This document shows, in pieces, positions 6,251 through 14,251 of a stretch of 37,759 bases of DNA. The position numbers were made by a program, and so were the translations under genes. The notes beneath the pieces are model-generated. The model made no database searches. It was not told the origin of the DNA and worked only from the letters and a program-made list of their open reading frames with translations. Location of the stretch: NCBI GenBank assembly GCA_017396465.1, contig JAFQLU010000037.1, positions 1-37,759 of the forward strand. Reading direction: 5' to 3'. Position 1 is the first letter of the stretch, and each line of letters begins with the position of its first letter. The stretch comes from Clostridia bacterium. Lineage in GTDB: Bacteria; Bacillota; Clostridia; UBA1381; UBA9506.

Positions 6251-9190
6251 TTATCTCTCCTTTTCTTTTTGCTCTACTGCGCAGAGCAGACTGCGCAACC
6301 GGATTTTCACGGCACCGGAATTGTTGATTTCATCAATTTTAATCTGGGTATACAGTTTATCTTTTTCTTCTAAAATTCTGCGCACCTCATCGGTGGTAAC
6401 GGCGTCGATACCGCATCCGAAGGACACCAGCTGAACCAGGTTCGCCCGATTGGAAAGGGCGCAGTATCTTGCGGCGTTATAGAGACGCGCATGATAGGTC
6501 CACTGGTTTAACACATGCACCTTCGGCATATCTGCCAGGTCGCACACGCTGTCGTCCGACAGCACAACGCAACCCAATGACGCAACCAAACGGTCGATAC
6601 CGTGGTTGATTTCGGCGTCGATGTGATAAGGTCTTCCGCACAAAACAATGATGGGCAGGTCATGCTTTTCGGCGTACTGAATGGCGTAATCACCATAGGT
6701 CAGCACCTGCGTTTTATAGTCCTCCATTGCCTGATACGCCGCTTTGGTTGCCTGCTTGACTTCGGAAAGCGTCAGATCGGGATACGCTTCCTTCAGGCAG
6801 GGGAAAATCTGTTTCGGGAAGGTTTTCGGATGGTCTACGCCAATATAGGGGTATAAGAAGATGATATCCTTCACCCGGGGCATATTTGCGGCAATCAGCT
6901 CGGGGTAATATGCCACAACGGGGCAGTTGAAATGGTTATCACTCTTTTTCTCGTCGAAATTATAGGACATGCAGGGATAGAACACCGTTTCAAGCCCTTT
7001 GTTGATCAAGTCCGTTATGGCACCGTGCATCAGCTTGGCGGGATAGCAAACGGTGTCGGAAGGGATGGTGTCCCGTCCTAATTCATAGGTTTTTCGGGTG
7101 GAGGCTTCGGAGAATACCACGTCCACGCCGATGGCGGCAAAGAAGGCTTTCCAGAAGGGATACATTTCTAACACGTTCAGCCCCAGAGGCATACCGATTT
7201 TGCCGCGCTTGCCGCTGATTTCCCTTCTGCCGTTTTCTTCAAACAGGTTGCGCTTGAACTGATACAGGTTGGGTAAATCCTTGCTTTCAGCGGTTTTTAA
7301 AGGTGTTTCACAGCGGTTACCGGATATGAACCGTCTGCCGCCGGAGAAGTTGTTCACCTGCAGACGGCATTTGTTGGTACAACCGCTGCAGATAACTTCT
7401 TTTACCGTATTTTCAAAGGTTTCCAGCTCTTCCCTGGAAATCAGGGAAGATGCTTCTTTTTTCAGCTCTTTTGCGGAAAGTGCGGCACCGAAGGCACCCA
7501 TCAGTCCGGCAATTACGGGACGGGTAACCTCTTTGCCGATTTCCCGTTCAAAGGAGCGGAGAATGGCATCGTTATAAAATGTTCCGCCTTGCACCACGAT
7601 GTGCTCGCCCAAATCCTCGGCGCTTCTTGCGCGGATAACCTTATAGAGCGCATTTTTCACAACGCTTAAGGAAAGGCCGGCAGAAATATCGCCAATGGTG
7701 GCGCCGTCCTTTTGTGCCTGCTTTACGGAAGAGTTCATAAACACGGTGCATCTTGAACCCAAATCCACCGGCTGGGTGGCGAAAATACCCAGTTTTGCAA
7801 AGCTTTCTGCATCGTAGCCCATGGATTTGGCAAAGGTTTCGATGAAGGAGCCACAACCGGAGGAGCATGCTTCGTTCAGCATGATACTGTCGATTGCGCC
7901 GTGCTTAATCTGGAAGCACTTGATGTCCTGACCGCCGATATCAATGATGAAATCCACATCGGGGCGGAAGAACGAGGTGGCTTTAAAGTGCGCCATGGTC
8001 TCAACCAGACCTTCGTCAATACCAAAGGCGTTCACCATCAGGCTTTCGCCGTATCCCGTTGCGGCAGAGCCTTTCACGGTGATGCGGTCCTCGCAAAGGT
8101 CATAAATCTCCAAAAGACATTTGCGAACGGCGTTTAAGGGGTTTCCTTTGTTAGAGTTATAGTAGCTGTATAAAATGCGGTTATCCTCGTCCACCAGCAC
8201 CAGCTTCACGGTGGTGGAGCCGCAGTCGATGCCTAAATATGCGTTGCCGCTGTATTCCTTGATGTCTGCAAACTCGACGGACGCCTTTTTATGGCGTTGG
8301 CAGAACGCGTCATATTCCTCCTGCGAGGTAAATAAGGGGTCTAAATAATAGCTTCCGCCGATGTCGGATGCGGCAGTTTCCAATCGGGAAACCAAAGCAT
8401 CATATGTAAGCTCTGTTCCGCTTGTGCGCGCAAAAATTGCCGCGCCGGTTGCTACGAAAAATAAGTCGTGCTCGGGGAAAATAGCGGTTTCGTCTGTTAA
8501 ATGCAGGGTTTCCTTAAACTGCTTTTTCAGGCACTCAAAAAAGTGCAGAGGACCGCCTAAAAACGCGATCTTTCCCGAAAGCTGTCTGCCGCGGGCAAGG
8601 CCCGTGATGGTCTGTTCCACCACGGCATGGAAAATGCTTGCGGCAATATCGCACTTATCTGCGTTCTGGTTTAAAAGGGGCTGGATGTCGGTTTTGGCGA
8701 ACACACCGCAACGGGACGCGATGGGATATAGCCTTTTTGCCTTCATGCCCATAACATCCATGTCATCGGGTGTCACGTTTAAAAGCACCGCCATCTGGTC
8801 GATGAAAGAGCCGGTACCGCCGGCGCAGGTGCCGTTCATCCGTTCCTCCACGCCGCCGGTTAAAAAGAGGATTTTTGCATCCTCACCGCCTAATTCCACC
8901 ACCACATCCACACCGTCTGTCAGCTGACGAACGGCTTTTTCCGTGGCGAAAACCTCCTGCACAAAGCTTAAAGACGCGCTGTTGGCAAGTCCCAAGCCGG
9001 CAGAACCGGAAACCGAAACGGTGAAGGGCTCGTTGCCTAAAATGTCCTTCGCTTTTTCTAAAATTTCCAGCGTTTTGGTACGCACCTGGGACAGGTGGCG
9101 TTCATAATGGGTGAAAACGATGCGGTTTTCATCCATCACCGATATTTTAACTGTTGTTGATCCGATATCTATTCCTATACTCAGGCGCAC
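6251..9190 (-). CDS. 2-hydroxyacyl-CoA dehydratase activator, tandem BadF/HgdC ATPase plus DUF2229
   Basis: 979 residues. Two ASKHA ATPase domains in tandem, one starting IGIDIGSTTVKISVMDEN (about residue 5) and one LGIDCGSTTVKLVLVDEDN (about residue 315), are of the BcrA/BadF/HgdC type that use ATP to push an electron onto a dehydratase iron-sulfur cluster. The motifs GTCAGGTGSFIDQM and ACSSGCGSFIETFA contain the cysteines expected for a shared cluster. A CSGCTNKCRL motif and a DUF2229-like region (KIGMPLGLNVLEMYPFWKAF) follow. I choose the GTG at 9190, 7 bases after AGGAGG, over an ATG 18 codons upstream. Together with the next gene (979 + 441 residues) it equals the length of single-chain homologues in other Clostridia. 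Confidence 0.88.
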   Translation of the reverse strand: MRLSIGIDIGSTTVKISVMDENRIVFTHYERHLSQVRTKTLEILEKAKDILGNEPFTVSVSGSAGLGLANSASLSFVQEVFATEKAVRQLTDGVDVVVELGGEDAKILFLTGGVEERMNGTCAGGTGSFIDQMAVLLNVTPDDMDVMGMKAKRLYPIASRCGVFAKTDIQPLLNQNADKCDIAASIFHAVVEQTITGLARGRQLSGKIAFLGGPLHFFECLKKQFKETLHLTDETAIFPEHDLFFVATGAAIFARTSGTELTYDALVSRLETAASDIGGSYYLDPLFTSQEEYDAFCQRHKKASVEFADIKEYSGNAYLGIDCGSTTVKLVLVDEDNRILYSYYNSNKGNPLNAVRKCLLEIYDLCEDRITVKGSAATGYGESLMVNAFGIDEGLVETMAHFKATSFFRPDVDFIIDIGGQDIKCFQIKHGAIDSIMLNEACSSGCGSFIETFAKSMGYDAESFAKLGIFATQPVDLGSRCTVFMNSSVKQAQKDGATIGDISAGLSLSVVKNALYKVIRARSAEDLGEHIVVQGGTFYNDAILRSFEREIGKEVTRPVIAGLMGAFGAALSAKELKKEASSLISREELETFENTVKEVICSGCTNKCRLQVNNFSGGRRFISGNRCETPLKTAESKDLPNLYQFKRNLFEENGRREISGKRGKIGMPLGLNVLEMYPFWKAFFAAIGVDVVFSEASTRKTYELGRDTIPSDTVCYPAKLMHGAITDLINKGLETVFYPCMSYNFDEKKSDNHFNCPVVAYYPELIAANMPRVKDIIFLYPYIGVDHPKTFPKQIFPCLKEAYPDLTLSEVKQATKAAYQAMEDYKTQVLTYGDYAIQYAEKHDLPIIVLCGRPYHIDAEINHGIDRLVASLGCVVLSDDSVCDLADMPKVHVLNQWTYHARLYNAARYCALSNRANLVQLVSFGCGIDAVTTDEVRRILEEKDKLYTQIKIDEINNSGAVKIRLRSLLCAVEQKEKER

Positions 9191-9294
9191 GCGATTGCCT
9201 CCTATATCTGTTCCCTGACTGCTTTTTGACGGAAAACCAATCATATAAAAGGGAGTTTCTTCCTATTTAAGTATGCCATAGCACTGCACATGCT

Positions 9295-9323
9295 ATACTA
9301 CCATAAAAATTTTGATTTGTAAA
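9295..9323 (-). promoter_or_regulatory. Promoter of the dehydratase activator operon
   Basis: On the minus strand TTTACA (9323-9318), a 17-base spacer, then TAGTAT (9300-9295). An imperfect dyad (AGTATGCCAT/ATGCTATACT, 8 of 10 positions, 9270-9299) overlaps the -10 and the likely start point and could be an operator. Confidence 0.55.
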
Positions 9324-9324
9324 G

Positions 9325-9345
9325 TGTTAAATTAAAAATTTAACA
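9325..9345. promoter_or_regulatory. Inverted repeat in the divergent intergenic region
   Basis: TGTTAAATT-AAA-AATTTAACA is a perfect dyad with 9-bp arms between the divergent activator and membrane-protein genes. A regulator site is plausible; AT-rich chance cannot be excluded. No convincing promoter for the rightward gene was found nearby. Confidence 0.35.
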
Positions 9346-9392
9346 ATGAATTAACCTAAAATTTACGGGAAACCTAAAAACGGGGTGATGGT

Positions 9393-9839
9393 ATGAAACA
9401 GATTTTCAAACAAAACCGAACAAAACATGAAGAATCTCTTTGGTGGAAGCGCGCCCTTTCCCATCCGTTGGGGCGGTTTTTCTTTGGTGCGGCGGGTTAT
9501 GGCGTGCTGGAGCTTTTGTGGCGCGGACGCACCCATTGGTCCATGCTGCTTGCCGGCGGCATCTGTTTTTTGGTATACTACAAATTATGCCGGGATAGCC
9601 AACATATGCCGCTTTTTGTGAAGTGTCTTCTGGGCGCGTCGCTGATCACCTCGGTGGAGCTGATGTTCGGCACGGTGGTAAATGTGATGCTTGGTATGAA
9701 TGTGTGGGACTACACCAATCTGCCCTTTCACTTTTTCGGGCAGGTGTGTTTGCCTTTTTTTATTCTGTGGTTTCTGCTTTGCGTTCCGCTGACCCTTCTT
9801 TGCGATTTTCTGCGTATGAAGCTGGGAGATTCCGCTTAA
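9393..9839 (+). CDS. Small multi-pass membrane protein, CmpB/DUF1113 type
   Basis: 148 residues with four predicted membrane segments (roughly 27-47, 50-66, 78-98, 112-138). The core GVLELLWRGRTHWSMLLAGG and MFGTVVNVMLGMNVWDYTNL are typical of the family labelled putative ABC-transporter type IV (PF06541). The label is historical and transport by this protein is not shown. GGGGTGATGG precedes the ATG. It stands alone, between divergent activator genes and the fucosidase gene, which has its own promoter. Confidence 0.8.
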   Translation: MKQIFKQNRTKHEESLWWKRALSHPLGRFFFGAAGYGVLELLWRGRTHWSMLLAGGICFLVYYKLCRDSQHMPLFVKCLLGASLITSVELMFGTVVNVMLGMNVWDYTNLPFHFFGQVCLPFFILWFLLCVPLTLLCDFLRMKLGDSA

Positions 9840-9855
9840 ATTTGTGCATCTTCTC

Positions 9856-9884
9856 TTGACTTTTTCCGGGAACACCGATATAAT
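9856..9884 (+). promoter_or_regulatory. Promoter of the GH29 gene
   Basis: TTGACT (9856-9861), 17-base spacer, TATAAT (9879-9884), 34 bases before the GTG start. Confidence 0.8.
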
Positions 9885-9918
9885 GAAACTATCTTTAGAA
9901 ATCAAAGGAGGAACTATC

Positions 9919-11151
9919 GTGTTAGTACCGGAAAAACGAATTGCAGATTTTGAAAAAATGGGATTTGGTATGTTTGTGCATTGGGGCCTTTATTCCCAGA
10001 TGGGACAGGGCGAATGGATCAAGCACTGTGCAGACATTCCCATGGAGGAATATAAAAAGCTGTTTGACACCTTCACAGCAGAGGATTTTGACGCAGAAAG
10101 AATGGTTTTAGCGGCAAAGGCGGCAGGCTGTAAGTATATCACCTTAACCACCCGTCATCACGAGGGCTTCTCGTTGTATGACACCTGCGGTCTCAATGAT
10201 TTTGACGCGCCCCATTCCCCGGCAAAGCGTGACCTGGTGAAGGAATATGTGGACGCGTGCAACAAGCATGGCATCGTGCCCTTCTTCTATCACACCACCC
10301 TGGATTGGGAGCAGGAAACCTTTGAAAAGGATTTTGATACATATTTAGAGTATCTGCGCAAGAGCGTGGAGGTGCTTTGCACAAAGTACGGCAAAATCGG
10401 CGGCCTGTGGTTCGACGGAAACTGGAGCAAGCCCAATGCCGACTGGAAATTAGACGAGCTTTACGGCACCATCCGTAAATATCAGCCCGAGGCAATGATT
10501 ATCAATAACACAGGTTTAGGCGCAGGCGGCGCTTTGGGACATCCCGAAATCGACTCCGTTACCTTTGAGCAGGGAAGACCCACACCTATGGACCGCACCG
10601 GCATGACAAAATATGTTTCTGCCGAAATGTGCTACACCTTAAATGACCATTGGGGCATCGGCTACAGCGACTTAAACTACAAGTCTCCCAAAGAGCTGAT
10701 TGAGTGTCTGTGTGACTGCCGTAAGGTGGGCGCAAACCTTCTCTTAAATATCGGACCCACGGCGCAGGGCGGCATTGAGCCCATTCAGGAGGAATACCTG
10801 AAGCTCATGGGCAGATGGACCTCTGTGTTCGGCGAAGCGATTTATGAAGGTAAGCCCTATTCTATCTCCGAAAACAACCGCGACTTCCTCTTAAAAGGCG
10901 AAGACGGCACCATCTATCTTTTTGCATACGATATCGGAAGATTGGGTAGTGAAAACGTTGTGGCACACGGCGGCTTCAACCCCGACAGAAGCTTCCCCTT
11001 AAAGGGTGATACCATCGCTGAAATCCGTTGGATGGACAACGATGAAGAGCTGCAGTTCACCCAGGACGGCGACAAGCTGAATGTGGTTTGCACCGGCTTC
11101 CCCTATGGCTATAGCTACTGCGTCCGCGTGGCGAAAGTGACAACAAAATAA
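9919..11151 (+). CDS. GH29 alpha-L-fucosidase, cytoplasmic
   Basis: 410 residues. The N-terminus FEKMGFGMFVHWGLYS and the block YITLTTRHHEGFSLYDT are GH29 signatures; GGLWFDGNW near residue 155 holds the aspartate expected to act as nucleophile. The enzyme should release L-fucose from oligosaccharides. I start at GTG 9919, 8 bases after AAAGGAGG, because the open frame upstream contains the promoter. No signal peptide, so it works on imported fucosylated oligosaccharides. A short C-terminal beta region (about residues 310-410) follows the barrel. It is monocistronic, closed by the hairpin at 11173. Confidence 0.9.
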   Translation: MLVPEKRIADFEKMGFGMFVHWGLYSQMGQGEWIKHCADIPMEEYKKLFDTFTAEDFDAERMVLAAKAAGCKYITLTTRHHEGFSLYDTCGLNDFDAPHSPAKRDLVKEYVDACNKHGIVPFFYHTTLDWEQETFEKDFDTYLEYLRKSVEVLCTKYGKIGGLWFDGNWSKPNADWKLDELYGTIRKYQPEAMIINNTGLGAGGALGHPEIDSVTFEQGRPTPMDRTGMTKYVSAEMCYTLNDHWGIGYSDLNYKSPKELIECLCDCRKVGANLLLNIGPTAQGGIEPIQEEYLKLMGRWTSVFGEAIYEGKPYSISENNRDFLLKGEDGTIYLFAYDIGRLGSENVVAHGGFNPDRSFPLKGDTIAEIRWMDNDEELQFTQDGDKLNVVCTGFPYGYSYCVRVAKVTTK

Positions 11152-11172
11152 ACAGGAAAAGCAGGCGTCTTT

Positions 11173-11225
11173 TGAACTGCACCAGTTTGTGCAGACAGCA
11201 CAAACTGGTGCAGTTCAGTTTTCTT
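11173..11225 (+). terminator. Terminator of the GH29 gene
   Basis: A perfect 20-bp stem (11173-11192 with 11198-11217) with an AGACA loop, followed by GTTTTCTT. Unusually long and perfect. Confidence 0.9.
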
Positions 11226-11240
11226 GCGTGCATGTTCTTG

Positions 11241-11269
11241 TTGACAGAAAATCGCAATGGTGATACAAT
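11241..11269 (+). promoter_or_regulatory. Promoter of metallophosphoesterase-M55 operon
   Basis: TTGACA (11241-11246), 17-base spacer, TACAAT (11264-11269), 29 bases before the ATG. Confidence 0.85.
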
Positions 11270-11297
11270 GGACACAGAATAAAAGGAGGTTCGTTTT

Positions 11298-12131
11298 ATG
11301 GAAATCATCAAAACAGAAATCAACATCGGTATTGAAAAACCTTTTACGTTTATACATATGTCCGACACCCATCTGACATTGGCAGACGAGCGGGACGATG
11401 ACAGAAAAATCCAACTTGCCAAAGACCGTTTCAATGGCTTTCCCCAAGCGGAAGAGGTGCTGGAGGCGGCAACGGAGTATGCTAAAAAAACGGGCTACAC
11501 CATTTGTCACACCGGCGATCTTATAGACTTTGTTTCATGGGCTAACATCGACCGTGCAAAAGAATTTTGCGAAACGGTGGATGTATTCATGGCAGCAGGA
11601 AACCATGAATTCAGCCAGTATGTGGGCGAAGCATGGGAGGATGCGGACTACAGAAACCAGAGCCTTCAAAAAGTGCAGGCGGCGTTTCATAACGATATCC
11701 GCTTTGCTTGCCGTGAGGTAAACGGCGTGAAGCTGGTTGCCATTGACGACGGATATTATCTCTTTGAGCAGGCACAGCTGGATGCTTTAAAGGAAGTGGC
11801 AAAAGAGGGAAAACCCATTATCCTATTTATGCACACACCGCTTTACACTCCCGAGTTTTACGAGTTTTCCATGAACCGCCCCTATCCGCCCGATTCGGCA
11901 TATCTTGTGGCGGCACCGGAGGAAAAAATAAGCTGGTACAGCGACCACAGATACCGTCAGCAGAAGGCCGATGACATCACGCTGGAAGCTTATAACTATA
12001 TTGCATCCGAGCCGTTAATCAAGGCGCTGATTGTAGGACATAATCACAGAAATTTTGAAAGCCCGTTTATATCCAGAATCCCCCAGATTATGACAGGTTG
12101 TACGGATATTCGTGAAATTACGGTAAAGTGA
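11298..12131 (+). CDS. Calcineurin-like metallophosphoesterase
   Basis: 277 residues with all metal motifs in order: HMSDTHL (about 20-26), HTGDLIDF (74-81), AAGNHEF (98-104), MHTPLY (178-183) and VGHNHRNF (247-254). These ligate two metal ions used to hydrolyse phosphoester bonds. No signal peptide. AAAGGAGG precedes the ATG at a good distance. It is the first gene of a tight cluster, 10 bases from the M55 gene, but the substrate is not evident from the sequence. Confidence 0.88.
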   Translation: MEIIKTEINIGIEKPFTFIHMSDTHLTLADERDDDRKIQLAKDRFNGFPQAEEVLEAATEYAKKTGYTICHTGDLIDFVSWANIDRAKEFCETVDVFMAAGNHEFSQYVGEAWEDADYRNQSLQKVQAAFHNDIRFACREVNGVKLVAIDDGYYLFEQAQLDALKEVAKEGKPIILFMHTPLYTPEFYEFSMNRPYPPDSAYLVAAPEEKISWYSDHRYRQQKADDITLEAYNYIASEPLIKALIVGHNHRNFESPFISRIPQIMTGCTDIREITVK

Positions 12132-12141
12132 GGAATTTATT

Positions 12142-12930
12142 ATGAAGATTTATATTTTTGCAGATATTGAAGGCTGCTCCGGTGTGTATGCACGAGAGCA
12201 GGTGCTTCCCGTCGAAGGACGTTTTTCAGAGGGGCGTGCGTGTATGACGGCTGATGTCAACGCCTGTGCACAAGGCTGCAAGGAGGGCGGCGCAGACGTG
12301 GTTGTTGTCCGCGATGGTCACGGAGGCAGCTATTCTCTGAACTGGGATCAATTGTCCGAGGATATTGACGAGGCGATTTGCGGCTATACATCTGATGACC
12401 GTTTTTCAGGTCTTGCGGACGCAGATGGCGTAATTCTTTTGGGGTATCATGCTATGGCGGGTACCGCAGGCGGCGTGTTAGAACACTCTATGTTTTCTGT
12501 TAGTATTCAAAACTATTGGATTAACGGCTGTAAAGCAGGCGAAGTTGCCATTGATGCCGGCATTGTGGGCGAACACGGAAAACCCGTTATTATGGTGTCG
12601 GGCGATGATAAGGTATGTCTTGAAGCCAAAGCACTTCTTCCGTGGATTGAAACGGCGCAAGTAAAGCGTGGTCTTTCCACCTTCGGTGCCGCGTTGCTTC
12701 CGCCGAAAAAAGCACATGATATCATCAGGGAATCGGCAAAAGCGGCGGTAGCACGTATTGCAGATATGAAACCGCTGGTGTATGCTTCCCCCGTGAAATT
12801 CCGTGTGGAGTTGACAGAACGGAATCGCCTGCCCCATACCATTCACAGAGAGGATATCACTATCATAGACGGCAGAACGTATGAGGTGACGGCGGACAGC
12901 ATGGAAAAAGCTCTGTTCGCCAGTCTATAG
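12142..12930 (+). CDS. M55 family metallopeptidase (DppA-like D-aminopeptidase)
   Basis: 262 residues. It opens MKIYIFADIEGCSGVYAREQ with the DxEG metal motif of DppA, followed by VVRDGHGG, LGYHAMAGT and ISIQNYWINGCKAGE-like blocks typical of M55 self-compartmentalising zinc D-aminopeptidases. The family removes N-terminal D-amino acids from short peptides such as those from peptidoglycan. Ribosome binding site GAGG lies 8 bases upstream; co-transcribed with the metallophosphoesterase. No dpp transporter adjoins it, unlike the Bacillus locus. Confidence 0.88.
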   Translation: MKIYIFADIEGCSGVYAREQVLPVEGRFSEGRACMTADVNACAQGCKEGGADVVVVRDGHGGSYSLNWDQLSEDIDEAICGYTSDDRFSGLADADGVILLGYHAMAGTAGGVLEHSMFSVSIQNYWINGCKAGEVAIDAGIVGEHGKPVIMVSGDDKVCLEAKALLPWIETAQVKRGLSTFGAALLPPKKAHDIIRESAKAAVARIADMKPLVYASPVKFRVELTERNRLPHTIHREDITIIDGRTYEVTADSMEKALFASL

Positions 12931-12941
12931 GAGAGAGAAAA

Positions 12942-13211
12942 ATGGCAGAAAAACTGATTGGCTGGGATGAAGACGGCGTGTTTCTGCTGATTGAGGAAAA
13001 TGGCGAAACCGTTTTAGCGCTCCCCGCCTTTGAGGATATGACATTGGAAGAATTGGTTGAATATAAAGACCGTGTGACAGAAAAAATTCACGCCATGGAC
13101 GAAAACGAGCCGAAGCGAAAATCCGGCGAAGCACGAGAAGCATGGGAAGAGCTCCACGAGGAGCTGGAAGATATCCGTGACGAAGTGGCAGAATATATTG
13201 ACGAATTTTAA
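12942..13211 (+). CDS. Small acidic protein of unknown function
   Basis: 89 residues, starting MAEKLIGWDEDGVFLLIEEN. The first half suggests a small beta hairpin (GVFLLIEENGETVLALPAF), the second half is strongly charged, rich in glutamate and probably a coiled coil (REAWEELHEELEDIRDEVAE). I do not recognise a family. It starts 11 bases after the M55 stop with AGGAGAG as ribosome binding site, so it belongs to that operon, and is closed by the terminator at 13213. Confidence 0.75.
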   Translation: MAEKLIGWDEDGVFLLIEENGETVLALPAFEDMTLEELVEYKDRVTEKIHAMDENEPKRKSGEAREAWEELHEELEDIRDEVAEYIDEF

Positions 13212-13212
13212 A

Positions 13213-13251
13213 AAAAGAGAAGAAGCATCAAAATGACGCTTCTTCTCTTTT
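13213..13251. terminator. Bidirectional terminator between convergent genes
   Basis: AAAAGAGAAGAAGC (13213-13226) pairs perfectly with GCTTCTTCTCTTTT (13238-13251). T runs exist on both strands. On the minus strand it overlaps the last codons of the AraC gene, so one hairpin serves both transcripts. Confidence 0.85.
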
Positions 13252-14064
13252 CAATATCATCTTGTACTCTCCGGGCGTCATGCCGCAGTGCTGTTTGAAC
13301 ATGCGGGAAAAATAAGAATTATCGTAGATTCCCACGCTTCTTCCCACGTCGCAAACAGGTCGGTTCGTGCTGGCCAAAAGCGTCATGGCACGGTACATTT
13401 TCAGCTTATTAAAATATACAATGGGCGGCATGCCGAAAGCAGATCTGAACTTTTTGATGAAATACGTGGGTTGCATAAAGCATACTGCGGCAAGCTCTTC
13501 GATTTTTACAAGCTCATGGATATGCTGCTGCATATAGCTTATCACATCGCGAAACGGATCGGTCATCATATCCTGCTCGTATCGAAGCTCCGTATATTCC
13601 CGTATCACCGACGCAATATTTGTGCAGAAAATAGCATCATAAATGATGTTTTTGTTCATTTCGTAGCGGATGGAATCTTCAAAAAATTTCGAAACAGCCG
13701 CAATGTTTTCTGTATGCACCACATAATTGTCGTAGGAAAATCCCAAGGCTTCATACCACGGTTTTTGATTGATGTAGCATTCAAAATTGATTTCGTACAT
13801 GGTGAGGTCTTTGCACATAGCGGAATATGTCCGCATTTTTCCCATGGGAAGATATGCTAAATCTCCCGGGCGAAGCAGAAAGCTTTCCTCTTCTACCATG
13901 ACGCAGCATTCGCCGGACAGCACAAAGAAAAAGGCATCACTCATTCCAACATGCCCTTTGGGATCGCCTTCCCATGTGATGGGCGGCACATATAACTGCA
14001 CAATTCTGGGGATAATCTGAAACTGTTCGATTTCGGGGGTGAGGTATCGGTATGTATCCGGCAT
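13228..14064 (-). CDS. AraC-family regulator with cupin sensor
   Basis: 278 residues. The N-terminal half is a cupin-like sensor (CCVMVEEESFLLRPGDLAYLPMGKMR, about 53-78); the C-terminal half has the two helix-turn-helices of AraC (IEELAAVCFMQPTYFIKKFR and VCDVGRSVGIYDNSYFSRMF), ending MTPGEYK. It probably senses a sugar and controls the divergent nagA-nagB genes across a 187-base AT-rich intergenic region. AGGAG precedes the ATG at 14064. Ligand is inferred from context only. Confidence 0.88.
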   Translation of the reverse strand: MPDTYRYLTPEIEQFQIIPRIVQLYVPPITWEGDPKGHVGMSDAFFFVLSGECCVMVEEESFLLRPGDLAYLPMGKMRTYSAMCKDLTMYEINFECYINQKPWYEALGFSYDNYVVHTENIAAVSKFFEDSIRYEMNKNIIYDAIFCTNIASVIREYTELRYEQDMMTDPFRDVISYMQQHIHELVKIEELAAVCFMQPTYFIKKFRSAFGMPPIVYFNKLKMYRAMTLLASTNRPVCDVGRSVGIYDNSYFSRMFKQHCGMTPGEYKMILKREEASF

Positions 14065-14151
14065 AGTTTTCTCCTGTTTCGTGATATACAGTATAATTTC
14101 GTCCTATAAAGAAGAAAAAACGAGAAAAGTATCACTTTTATATTTTTATAG

Positions 14152-14218
14152 ATATTGCAATATTATTTTATAAAACGCAAAATTATCCATTTACGGATAC
14201 ATTATACTATTTTATAAT
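14152..14218 (+). promoter_or_regulatory. nagA promoter region with palindromes
   Basis: TTTACG (14190-14195), a 17-base spacer and TATAAT (14213-14218) form a promoter with a weak -35, as expected for an activated gene. TATCC-ATTTAC-GGATA (14184-14199) overlaps the -35, and a perfect palindrome ATATTGCAATAT lies at 14152-14163. These are candidate sites for the divergent AraC protein or another regulator. Confidence 0.5.
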
Positions 14219-14251
14219 AAAAATGTCAACCTATGGAAAGGAGCGATTTCG

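Noticed and set aside
8361..8927. 188-codon plus-strand frame opposite the activator gene
   Set aside because: Serine/cysteine-rich shadow frame, no ribosome binding site, and a highly conserved gene on the other strand.
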